64,000 bases of DNA, taken from CAZLFQ01 sp964558975 (GTDB lineage Bacteria; Pseudomonadota; Alphaproteobacteria; Rickettsiales; Midichloriaceae). How positions within the stretch are numbered: the stretch's first letter is position 1; each line of letters starts with the position of its first letter. The stretch spans positions 1 to 64,000 of the forward strand of contig CAZLFQ010000001.1 of NCBI GenBank assembly GCA_964558975.1. The letters run 5' to 3'. A program made the translations under genes and the position numbers. Below, one piece after another: positions 44,685-52,566 of the stretch. A model generated the notes under the pieces. That model was not told where the DNA came from. It saw only the letters and a list, made by a program, of their open reading frames with translations, and ran no database searches.

Positions 44685-45323
44685 ATGCAAGTTATTTTAC
44701 TAGAAAAAGTGGAAAGATTAGGAGTTATTGGCGATGTAGTAACCGTAAAAAACGGCTTCGCTAGAAACTTTTTATTACCACGCAAAAAAGCAATAAGAGC
44801 TACAGAATCTAATATCCAAATCGTTGAACAAAAAAAAGCAGAGTTAGAAGCTGAAAATGCTGCTAAAAAAGCAGCTGCTGAGAAAATGGTGGCAAAAATC
44901 AATGGTTTGATGGTTAATTTGATCAGGCAAGCTGGCGAAGATGGTAGACTTTATGGTTCTGTTACTTCAAGAGATATTGCTAATGCAATAAATCAAACAG
45001 GCAAAGCTGAAATAGCTTATGATATGATCATTCTAAACAGTAAGTTTAAAGAAATTGGAATTTATCCAATTGACGTTATGCTTCATGCTGAAGTTAAAGC
45101 AATGATTTCTCTAAACATTGCTAGAAGTGAAGAAGAAGCTAAAGTTGCTAAGGAAAATTTAGGTAAAGAAGCTAAGAAGTCTGAGAAGAAAGCTGATGTA
45201 GCTGCGGCTGCTGAAGGTGAGCCAGTAGCTGAAAAGCCTAAAGCAAAGAAATCTGCTAAAAAAACAGCAACTGAAGAAAGTGCAACTGAAGAAAAGCCTA
45301 AAAAAGCTAAGAAAAAAGCTTAA
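44685..45323 (+). CDS. rplI: 50S ribosomal protein L9 with a long Lys/Ala-rich C-terminal extension
   Basis: The protein has 212 residues against about 150 in most bacteria. The N-domain is canonical ('MQVILLEKVERLGVIGDVVT', 'GFARNFLLPRKKAI'), followed by the connecting helix and C-domain. From about residue 150 there is an extra charged tail rich in K, A and E (for example 'KAKKSAKKTATEES'). Such tails resemble the one on the UbiK-like protein in this window. Last gene of the operon; a terminator follows. Confidence 0.94.
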   Translation: MQVILLEKVERLGVIGDVVTVKNGFARNFLLPRKKAIRATESNIQIVEQKKAELEAENAAKKAAAEKMVAKINGLMVNLIRQAGEDGRLYGSVTSRDIANAINQTGKAEIAYDMIILNSKFKEIGIYPIDVMLHAEVKAMISLNIARSEEEAKVAKENLGKEAKKSEKKADVAAAAEGEPVAEKPKAKKSAKKTATEESATEEKPKKAKKKA

Positions 45324-45349
45324 TTTTACTTTTAGTTATATAATTCTTT

Positions 45350-45382
45350 AAAGCCATACAAAACGCTTTGTATGGCTTTTTT
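45350..45382 (+). terminator. Intrinsic terminator of the rpsF-rpsR-rplI operon
   Basis: A perfect 13-bp stem (AAAGCCATACAAA / TTTGTATGGCTTT, 4-nt loop) ends in a T run, 26 bases after the rplI stop. Confidence 0.88.
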
Positions 45383-45397
45383 CTTGTCCTGAATTTA

Positions 45398-45427
45398 ACA
45401 TTTTACGCTTCAGTCAGCCTAAAATGT
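45398..45427. promoter_or_regulatory. 30-bp dyad upstream of the ABC-protein promoter
   Basis: ACATTTTA-C-GCT and AGC-C-TAAAATGT flank a central TCAGTC, forming a dyad broken only by one C:C pair. It ends 18 bases before the -35 box of the next gene, where an activator or repressor site could sit. It could instead be a second terminator-like hairpin, but no T run follows. Confidence 0.35.
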
Positions 45428-45445
45428 CCAGATATTTTATAAACA

Positions 45446-45475
45446 TTGCTTAGACTCCCTGTTTTATGATATAAT
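45446..45475 (+). promoter_or_regulatory. Promoter of the 572-residue ABC protein
   Basis: TTGCTT (45446-45451), an 18-base spacer and a perfect TATAAT (45470-45475), 29 bases before the ATG. Confidence 0.55.
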
Positions 45476-45504
45476 ACGCGCTTTAGTCTTTTAGAGGGGA
45501 TAAT

Positions 45505-47223
45505 ATGTTTGAAAAAGGAATAGATAACATACTGCCGTATTTTAAGCCTTTTAATCCTAATGCTTTTTATAGGATACAAGTTACAACAACAGTCTTTATT
45601 ATTACTTTTACAAAAGCATTTATACTCAAAAGTTTGGTGGATCAGTACAGAGAAAAGCCTAATGAAATGATGGTCAAAGGCGAAGAACAAGGATTTTATC
45701 TTTCAGCAGTTCAGAGCATGGCTGCGGCTGGTGCATGGATTTTATTAGATTTTATTTCATCCCACTTAAAGCACAGGCTTGCTGAATCGCTTAGATCAGA
45801 CATTGGGGCAAGTATTCTTGATAAGTTGCAAAAACCTAAGCTAGCATTTGTCTTAAAATCACAATACCCAGATATTGCTGCATCGTTACCACAGCTGTTG
45901 GCTTGTGGAATTACTGATTATTCAATATCTATAGTTGAGAATACTTTAGGTTTTATAACGCAATCAGTAGATTTTTTAAGTTCTGCATATAGCTTCAGCC
46001 AAAGATCAGATAGGTCGATTCTTATGACCTGCTTTGCTACAACTGCGTTGATGAGTTTGTTTTCATTCTACTTAACTCAAGGCTCGCGTGGAATTGTGAA
46101 AGCTAAAAATACGAGCGAACTTTTTGTTAGAATTGATGCTAGAAATGTAGTTGAGAATAGTTTTCAGATTGTATCTAAAAAAGCTGAAGGAAATGAAATT
46201 GAATCTCTTAGAAAAAATTTTGATAAATTAGGGGAGAATTCTAGCTCTAAGACTTCATTTGAAGCAAGAAACTCATCACTAAATTGGTTAATGACAGATT
46301 TGTCATCAAGAATTTTAAGTGCTACTATGGCACCATTAGTGTTTGCCCAAAAATTATCATTTCAAACAGAATTTTTTGCATTAAATAGAGAGTTATATCA
46401 AGTTAGATCTTTTGTATTGTGGATTTGTGCTGTAGTTACTAGTAATTTTGCGAGTCTAAATGAGCAATTGTTTAATACGAGAACAGCGTTAGACGATTGT
46501 TTGAAGAAAGTTAGTAATAGTAAGCTGGTCTTTGATAATAAGTGCCAACTAAGAATTAATAACTTGAGGTTGTTTACTGCAGATAGGTCCAAAACTATTC
46601 TGGATTTGAGTGATCCTGTTATTTTCAAAGCAGGTGTTTATCTACTTAGAGGCGCTAATAGTACGGGGAAGAGTACGCTACTAAATGCAATTGCGGGTAT
46701 AAGTTTTGGTAATGCTGAGGGTCATATATCAACTGCAACTGAAGAAAGGCAAGTGTATGTACCTCAAGAAGTAAATCATAAAGATGGTATATCTATTCTA
46801 GATTTAATTATTTATCCTAAATCAATTAGAGATTTCTCTCCCAGAACTCCTACAGATGTCAGGAAAGAAATTATCAGAATGTTAGACTATTTTAACCTAG
46901 GACATTTAAGTGCAGATCTGGATCAAATCGGTAATTGGAGCTCAGAACTGTCTGGAGGTCATAAACAAATCATTTCAATAGTTCAGGCTTTAATAAATCA
47001 TCCAAAAGTTATCCTTTTGGATGAGGTTACAAGTGCAATGTCTTCTGATGTTAAAATATTAGCAAAAAACCTAATTAAAAACTATGCACTAAAAAATCAA
47101 GATGTGATTGTAATTCATATTGAGCATGATGGAAGGAATGATGAAAGGTACTACACGCATAGACTATCTATAGAAAATAGAAAGTTAATAGTGAACGAAT
47201 ATTCATCTCGCCAGAGAAACTAA
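45505..47223 (+). CDS. ABC transporter, fused membrane and ATPase domains (divergent)
   Basis: The protein has 572 residues. The N-terminal 330 residues hold several membrane segments. The C-terminal ATPase has Walker A (GANSTGKST, about 384-392), signature (ELSGGHKQI, about 481) and Walker B (VILLDEVTS, about 502), with a His-containing switch ('VIHIEHD'). The layout (membrane domain then ATPase, no signal) is like the SbmA/YddA or ABCD half-transporters, but the membrane domain is too divergent to assign. The gene is a single transcription unit after rplI. A longer relative with the same layout is encoded at 60.6 kb. The substrate is unknown. Confidence 0.75.
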   Translation: MFEKGIDNILPYFKPFNPNAFYRIQVTTTVFIITFTKAFILKSLVDQYREKPNEMMVKGEEQGFYLSAVQSMAAAGAWILLDFISSHLKHRLAESLRSDIGASILDKLQKPKLAFVLKSQYPDIAASLPQLLACGITDYSISIVENTLGFITQSVDFLSSAYSFSQRSDRSILMTCFATTALMSLFSFYLTQGSRGIVKAKNTSELFVRIDARNVVENSFQIVSKKAEGNEIESLRKNFDKLGENSSSKTSFEARNSSLNWLMTDLSSRILSATMAPLVFAQKLSFQTEFFALNRELYQVRSFVLWICAVVTSNFASLNEQLFNTRTALDDCLKKVSNSKLVFDNKCQLRINNLRLFTADRSKTILDLSDPVIFKAGVYLLRGANSTGKSTLLNAIAGISFGNAEGHISTATEERQVYVPQEVNHKDGISILDLIIYPKSIRDFSPRTPTDVRKEIIRMLDYFNLGHLSADLDQIGNWSSELSGGHKQIISIVQALINHPKVILLDEVTSAMSSDVKILAKNLIKNYALKNQDVIVIHIEHDGRNDERYYTHRLSIENRKLIVNEYSSRQRN

Positions 47224-48488
47224 GAATTAATAACCATTATATCTTGGTTGGTAGTTTTCTTCTTTTTAGCTGCGCTTGATCTTATCAAAAATAGAGCTGG
47301 AAGCGACATTAATGCAGAGATAATAAAGAAGCCTTGCCATCCTACAATATCTACCACAAAGCCGCCTGTGCCAGATATTACCGTTCTTCCTAATAAGGCA
47401 AAGCTAGATAAGAGCGCATACTGAGTAGCGGTAAACTTAATATTACAAAGACTTGCTAAATAAGCCATAAAGATACAGGTCCCAACACCACCAACAAAAT
47501 TTTCAATAAATATCACTGGCATAAGCACCAAATCATTATGTCCTGCATAAAGCTGCACAATAAAGAGGAGATTAGAAGCTGATTGTAGTATAAGAGTTAG
47601 AAATAAGCATCTATGTATATTGACTTTTGAAGCAAGTAAACCACCGCAGAATATGCCAAAAAGAGTTGCTACAGTACCTATACCTTTGACTATATTAGCA
47701 ATTTCAATTTTGCTAAATCCTAAACTGATTAAAAAGGGATTTGTCATCATTCCAGCATAAGCATCACCTAATTTAAATAGAGCGATGAATAATAAAACTT
47801 TCCAAGCTTGCGGTATTCTTTCAAAAAAATCTGAAAGAGGTTCTAAATAAGAAGTTTTCATCCAAAGTTTAAAGCTTAAAGTTTGAATTTTTGTTTTATA
47901 AGATGTTGGCTCTTTTAAGAATAGTACAGTGGGAATGGCAACTAACAATAAAATTGACATGAATTTGTAAGTGAAGCTCCATCCATAAAAGCTTGCTAGA
48001 TATAAAGAACCTGCAGATGAAACTAGCATGCCTAGCCTATATCCAAGAACTGTAGTTGAAACGCCTGCTGCTTGTTCCTCTTTTGTTAAAGATTCAATTC
48101 TAAATGCGTCAAAAACAATATCATAAGTTACTGAAAAAAATGCGATAGCGAATGCTGTTAGAGCAACCAAAAACAGTTCGTTGACTGGGTCTAGCAAAGA
48201 TATGTGAAATATTGAAAGAGAAACAAGTATTACGCATAGAAATATCCAAGATTTTCTTCTTCCAAATTTTCCTAGTAAGGGTAGGTTAATGTTATCAACT
48301 AATGGTGCCCATAGATATTTAAAGGAATATGGTAGTCCTGCAAGTGCAAAAAGACCTATCGTCGAGAAATCCAATTTAAGTTCTGTAAGCATCGTTGTTA
48401 GAGTTGAGGCAGCAAGCGCTAACGGTAAACCGCTAATTATGGAAAGTATGAATATGCCAATGAACTTAGGCTTTAAATAGACTATCAT
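47220..48488 (-). CDS. AmpG-like MFS transporter (muropeptide permease family)
   Basis: The protein has 422 residues and 12 membrane helices. The start 'FILSIISGLPLALAASTLTT', then 'FALAGLPYSFKYLWAPLVDN', and the loop 'LGKFGRRKSWIFLCVILV' are the AmpG/acetyl-CoA transporter signature. AmpG takes peptidoglycan fragments (anhydromuropeptides) back into the cell. Rickettsiales often have several copies, whose cargo may differ. It is convergent with the ABC gene, overlapping by 4 bases. Confidence 0.88.
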   Translation of the reverse strand: MIVYLKPKFIGIFILSIISGLPLALAASTLTTMLTELKLDFSTIGLFALAGLPYSFKYLWAPLVDNINLPLLGKFGRRKSWIFLCVILVSLSIFHISLLDPVNELFLVALTAFAIAFFSVTYDIVFDAFRIESLTKEEQAAGVSTTVLGYRLGMLVSSAGSLYLASFYGWSFTYKFMSILLLVAIPTVLFLKEPTSYKTKIQTLSFKLWMKTSYLEPLSDFFERIPQAWKVLLFIALFKLGDAYAGMMTNPFLISLGFSKIEIANIVKGIGTVATLFGIFCGGLLASKVNIHRCLFLTLILQSASNLLFIVQLYAGHNDLVLMPVIFIENFVGGVGTCIFMAYLASLCNIKFTATQYALLSSFALLGRTVISGTGGFVVDIVGWQGFFIISALMSLPALFLIRSSAAKKKKTTNQDIMVINS

Positions 48489-48530
48489 GCTGAACCTAAA
48501 AATAGAGTTTTTAGGGACAATGAAATCAGA

Positions 48531-48881
48531 TTATATGCCAAGATTCCCAGTACCTAAAAATTTTGAAGATTGAACTAACCCATATGCAGCACCTGCAATA
48601 AAAGTCAGCCCTGCCACATTTGTAAAGTGTGAAGAAAGAGCAGCTTTTGTAAGTTCGATTGCAGCCATGCCAGAGATAGACATTATAAAAAAATCAAAAG
48701 CGTCTTTAGGAAATGCTAATACTTTGTTTGAAAATACTCCCGCAACGATCCCAGTTGCTATACCTTGTGATGCAATTGGCAAATAAGGACCGTAGTGTGA
48801 GCTTGTTAAAGTGTTTTGAACGCAATAAAGAACGGCTGCCGCACCTGCTAAGCATAGCCCTTGACGCAAATGAATTGTCAT
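48531..48881 (-). CDS. Small hydrophobic protein of unknown function
   Basis: The protein has 116 residues and is not recognised. It is almost wholly hydrophobic and glycine/alanine rich, with about four membrane segments ('GLCLAGAAAVLYCVQNTL', 'GIATGIVAGVFSNKVLAF', 'FFIMSISGMAAIELTKAAL', 'GLTFIAGAAYGLVQSS'). It starts 4 bases after the rpmB stop, so it is translated from the same transcript. Confidence 0.6.
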   Translation of the reverse strand: MTIHLRQGLCLAGAAAVLYCVQNTLTSSHYGPYLPIASQGIATGIVAGVFSNKVLAFPKDAFDFFIMSISGMAAIELTKAALSSHFTNVAGLTFIAGAAYGLVQSSKFLGTGNLGI

Positions 48882-48885
48882 TAAT

Positions 48886-49194
48886 TTATGCTGCCGCTTT
48901 AGCTGCTTTTTTAGCTAAGGCTTTTTGTATTCTTTTCTTAAGAACAAGCGCATCTTTTGTGATTTTGCGAGCTGGTGTTTTAAGTAAATAGCTGTCAATA
49001 CCATCGTTATGCTCAATGGTTTTGATTGTATTCGGTGTTAAGCGAAGGCTTACGCTATGGCCTAGAGCATCACTGATAAGTGAAACTGGCTGAAGATTCG
49101 GTAAATATCTTCTCTTTGTTTTGCGGTTTGAGTGAGATACTTTATGGCCTGATAGTACTCCTTTGCTTGCATTTATATCACAACGTCTAGACAT
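48886..49194 (-). CDS. rpmB: 50S ribosomal protein L28
   Basis: The protein has 102 residues. 'MSRRCDINASKGVLSGHKVS' followed by 'SNRKTKRRYLPNLQ' identifies L28. I start at MSRRC (49194), as in other L28 proteins; an ATG four codons upstream (49206) is also open. A short K/A-rich tail ends the protein. Confidence 0.93.
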   Translation of the reverse strand: MSRRCDINASKGVLSGHKVSHSNRKTKRRYLPNLQPVSLISDALGHSVSLRLTPNTIKTIEHNDGIDSYLLKTPARKITKDALVLKKRIQKALAKKAAKAAA

Positions 49195-49262
49195 CCTTAT
49201 ATCCATTAATTCATTAAAAGTTACATACTTTTAGCAGGTTTTGCTGAAATATTCAAGCAAGA

Positions 49263-49715
49263 TTAACTAGCTATTTTACTTTTTTCTGCAGTAAATTCAT
49301 TTGTCTCTTGCTTTGAGATCGATTGCACAATTTTTAATATACTCTTTCTAGTGCTATAATCTTTAACAGAGGTGTATGCTTTTACAAGTTCTTCAATCTC
49401 ATAAGCTATTGGAGAACCTTCATATTTAGCTTCTACGTCATACAAACTAAGTGCAGAATTATTGTTATCATAGCCATATTCTTCAGTAGTAATATCTTCA
49501 AAGAAATAGCCAATTTTAACTTTTAAATGTTGGGCAAGTCTGAATAAGGTGCTAGCGCTAATTCTATTTGTACTTTTCTCATATTTTTGAATTTGCTGAA
49601 AAGTTATGTTGGCAGCTTTGCCTAACTCTTCTTGGCTTAGCCCAAGTTCAAGTCTTTTTGCCCTTAATTTAGGCCCTATATGCTGATCTATAGGGCTTTT
49701 TACCAGTGTACCCAT
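49263..49715 (-). CDS. XRE-family transcriptional regulator
   Basis: The protein has 150 residues. A Cro/C1-type helix-turn-helix lies at about 14-70 ('IGPKLRAKRLELGLSQEELG', 'NITFQQIQKYEKSTNRISA'). The C-terminal part is acidic then helical and may bind a ligand or make dimers. This form is common in alphaproteobacteria. It starts 9 bases after lnt, so it is likely co-transcribed. Its targets are unknown. Confidence 0.88.
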   Translation of the reverse strand: MGTLVKSPIDQHIGPKLRAKRLELGLSQEELGKAANITFQQIQKYEKSTNRISASTLFRLAQHLKVKIGYFFEDITTEEYGYDNNNSALSLYDVEAKYEGSPIAYEIEELVKAYTSVKDYSTRKSILKIVQSISKQETNEFTAEKSKIAS

Positions 49716-49724
49716 TTAACTCAC

Positions 49725-51251
49725 TTATTTCTTAAAGAAGTTAGTATGGCGTATTCTAAATAAAATTACCAGTAATAAAATTGCAAATACTAGGTTATTA
49801 ACTATTTTATAAATGATTGATTCTATTTTATTTTTTATCAATGGCTTAGGAAGTTTGATATCCATGAAGCCGACATTATTAGTGCCAAGACTTTCAAGAA
49901 CTTCTCCATAGGGGGAAATAACGGCACTGATACCATTATTTGCTGATCTAATCACTGGTATACCATATTCAGCTGCTCTAAATTTTGCCATAGCGAAGTG
50001 TTGGTGTGGGCCAATACTTTTGCCAAACCATGCATCGTTTGTAACATTTAGAATCCACTCAGCTCCATTAATATTGAGATTAGGAAATATAGTTTCATAA
50101 CATATCAGAGGAAGGAAAGGGGGTAAGCCTTCGATCTTTATAGTATTTGTTGGGTTTAGGCCTGATGAGAAATCCTCCGCACCATGTGTAACTTTATGTA
50201 CAAATGGTATGAAGTTTTTGAAGGGTATATATTCGCCAAATGGTACGAGTTTCTCCTTGTCATATACGGCAATAAGCTGACCTTCAGAAGAGATTGCTAT
50301 CAATGAATTATAAAAAGTGTATTTGTCTAAGTTCTCTATGATCCTATCTGAGCCAAACACTATAGCGCCGTTTTTAGGTGCAATCTGGGCTATATGATTT
50401 AAATTCGTATAGTCTCTAAATCCAAATGGAAAAGCTGCCTCAGGCCAAATTATATATTTAAGTTTTGGGTCTTGGTGAAGTATTGATAATTCTACTAGTT
50501 TTTGTAGGGCTGAGTTTTGCTTTAGTCTATTACCCATTGGATGTTCTAATATGCTCGGTTGAACTAATCTAATCTTAAAATCAGTATGTGTGTCACTTTT
50601 CTTATCTATTAACTTATAATTACCATATCCCCATACAAAACAAGCTAAAACGATTGCTACTTTGATTACACAAGAATTTTTTGTGTACAGAAAGCTGCCA
50701 ACAAAAGCCAATAATAAAGAGCATCCATAAACTCCAGCAATAGTTGAAAACTGTAATAAAGTATTAGAAGCGGTAATTGCAAAGCCAAGTAGATTCCAAG
50801 AAAATGGAATGATAAAGTTTGTTCGTAGCATTTCAACAATTACCCATAAGCTGATGAATGCCAACATTCGTTCTACTTTAGAATTATTGAAAAATGATAG
50901 AAGGTAAGTTACAAGACCAGTGTATATACCAAGTACTGCGGGTATTAATGTTAATGCAAAAGGTATCATCCAGCCAAACTGTGTGGGGTCAGAAAGCAAC
51001 GCGTGAGAAAACCAGTATAGACTAGTCATGAAATGCCCAAAGCCAAAAAACCATCCGATCCAAAACAATTTCGATTTTTTACGGTATCTATCAAGTAGGA
51101 ATAATAAGCCTGTGAACGCAATAATTACTGCTGGAAGAATTCCAAACGGGGCAAAAGCTAATGTAAGTATGGCGCCTAAAATATAAGCTATAAAATAACT
51201 ATTAGTAATTATTTTATTAGTGGTTAGCTTCTGCAGAAGCGTGTTCATCAT
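49725..51251 (-). CDS. lnt: Apolipoprotein N-acyltransferase
   Basis: The protein has about 508 residues from the chosen start. An N-terminal bundle of membrane helices is followed by a nitrilase-type domain with the catalytic Glu ('IWPEAAFPFGF'), Lys ('EKLVPFGEYIPF') and Cys ('LICYETIFPN'). It adds the third acyl chain to lipoproteins on the periplasmic face of the inner membrane. The open frame reaches 51344, but that would add a very basic leader and overlap the deacetylase gene by 128 bases; ATG 51251 gives a 35-base overlap and a normal length. It works after Lgt (28 kb). Confidence 0.92.
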   Translation of the reverse strand: MMNTLLQKLTTNKIITNSYFIAYILGAILTLAFAPFGILPAVIIAFTGLLFLLDRYRKKSKLFWIGWFFGFGHFMTSLYWFSHALLSDPTQFGWMIPFALTLIPAVLGIYTGLVTYLLSFFNNSKVERMLAFISLWVIVEMLRTNFIIPFSWNLLGFAITASNTLLQFSTIAGVYGCSLLLAFVGSFLYTKNSCVIKVAIVLACFVWGYGNYKLIDKKSDTHTDFKIRLVQPSILEHPMGNRLKQNSALQKLVELSILHQDPKLKYIIWPEAAFPFGFRDYTNLNHIAQIAPKNGAIVFGSDRIIENLDKYTFYNSLIAISSEGQLIAVYDKEKLVPFGEYIPFKNFIPFVHKVTHGAEDFSSGLNPTNTIKIEGLPPFLPLICYETIFPNLNINGAEWILNVTNDAWFGKSIGPHQHFAMAKFRAAEYGIPVIRSANNGISAVISPYGEVLESLGTNNVGFMDIKLPKPLIKNKIESIIYKIVNNLVFAILLLVILFRIRHTNFFKK

Positions 51252-52488
51252 CGACTTCACTGGCATCTTTTTTGTTATGCGCAGCTTGGGTTTCTCCTTC
51301 GTTTTTACTTTGTAGTTTTTGGTTTTCATTTGCAATTTGCTCACGTTCTTTTCTTTCTAGTTCTTTGTCTGCAATTACATCTTCAGGAGTAATTGGATCA
51401 AACAGATTGCTTAATGGTACAATGACTGCAGATTGTTTATCAAGATCATCTAGCCAGCGATTTACCAATTTTATTGTCATCGGATAAGGGTTTATGTAAC
51501 CTACGGCAACTCCTTTGCTGTTTGCTAATCCTTCTAACCTAAGAAGGTTACTTGTTATTTTCCCCTCGTTTAGTTCTTCATCAATATTGATATGAATAGG
51601 AGTGTATTCAGCGGCTATACTGCTGGTAAGACTATTAAGGCTTTGGTCATTTCCAATGTTTCCATAAGCAAAAATCTTTCTTTGCTTCTTAAGATTTTCT
51701 AGTACTGGTAGTAAATTTGTTCGCGAGCTGCTAAAAGTTTCATTAGGGCTCGTGTAGACGCCAATTATTTTTTTTGATCTAGAAAGAATCCAATCTAATC
51801 GGGATAGATTTTCGCCTATACTCAAGTTTTGCAATAAAGCGTAAGGTCCTGGATCATTAACAGGATAATCAATTGGTTGCATTGGAAGGTTTATTAAGGT
51901 CTCGAAGCCTTTTGACACAGCTTGATCCACCCATTCATCAACATTGTTTGCATATGGAGAGAATCCTAATGTAAAATTTTTTGGAAGCTGCAAGGCTTCA
52001 AGGGTAAGAGATTTGCTTAATCCTAAATCTGTAACGATTATAACGATTTTGTGCTTTGTCTTGTTTTCTTCTGTAAGAGGCGCAGCTCTGAACATCTCAA
52101 CAGCTTCTGCTTTTTGTTCTGTCTCTTCTTTTTCTAAATTTTTAGTTGTGGCTTCTTGGTATTGTCTAGCTAATTCTTCTTTCTTTAGAGTATCTGTGAT
52201 TACTTTTCCCGCAATAACAGCATCGCTTTCAAGGTTTATTAAAGCCATTTGACCGTTATCGACAGCATCCATTGTATGAGATTTGGAATGCACTAAATAA
52301 AATACTATGGTTAGTAATACTAAGCACCAAAAAATTGTTTGTGATATTGTAAAGCCTAGTAACCTTGGTTTTTCTTTGAATGGCTTAAATAATAAGCTTA
52401 GTTTATAAAGTTTGCCTTCACCAAGGCGAAGCCTGATATTTTTCAGTTCCTGAATTTTAAAAATAAATTTTAAAAGTTTTTTAAACAT
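51217..52488 (-). CDS. Divergent polysaccharide deacetylase family protein
   Basis: The protein has 423 residues. One membrane helix lies at about 48-66, then a charged linker, then the deacetylase-like domain at about 150-370: 'KIVIIVTDLGLSKSLTLEAL', 'NFTLGFSPYANNVDEWVDQA', 'ETLINLPMQPIDYPVNDPGP'. This fits the 'divergent polysaccharide deacetylase' (DUF610) family, which is periplasmic and probably acts on the envelope; activity is unproven. The C-terminal 60 residues are charged and disordered. It overlaps lnt, so the two are co-transcribed. Confidence 0.85.
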   Translation of the reverse strand: MFKKLLKFIFKIQELKNIRLRLGEGKLYKLSLLFKPFKEKPRLLGFTISQTIFWCLVLLTIVFYLVHSKSHTMDAVDNGQMALINLESDAVIAGKVITDTLKKEELARQYQEATTKNLEKEETEQKAEAVEMFRAAPLTEENKTKHKIVIIVTDLGLSKSLTLEALQLPKNFTLGFSPYANNVDEWVDQAVSKGFETLINLPMQPIDYPVNDPGPYALLQNLSIGENLSRLDWILSRSKKIIGVYTSPNETFSSSRTNLLPVLENLKKQRKIFAYGNIGNDQSLNSLTSSIAAEYTPIHINIDEELNEGKITSNLLRLEGLANSKGVAVGYINPYPMTIKLVNRWLDDLDKQSAVIVPLSNLFDPITPEDVIADKELERKEREQIANENQKLQSKNEGETQAAHNKKDASEVDDEHASAEANH

Positions 52489-52519
52489 AAGTGTTTATTA
52501 TATACAATGGTCTGATAAT

Positions 52520-52551
52520 AAAATCGCGTTGCTAATTGCGCAAGCGATTTT
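52520..52551 (-). terminator. Terminator of the ankyrin gene
   Basis: Read on the minus strand, AAAATCGC and GCGATTTT arms (plus 52544-52551 and 52520-52527), with an inner TTGC/GCAA pairing, form a hairpin followed by a short T-rich tail. It lies 15 bases after the ankyrin stop. Confidence 0.55.
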
Positions 52552-52566
52552 GTTGAGTGAAATTTT

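Noticed and set aside
51230..51243. 14-base perfect palindrome GCTTCTGCAGAAGC
   Set aside because: It lies inside two overlapping coding frames (deacetylase end, lnt start) and encodes an EAH/ASAEA-like charged tail; no sign of an operator.
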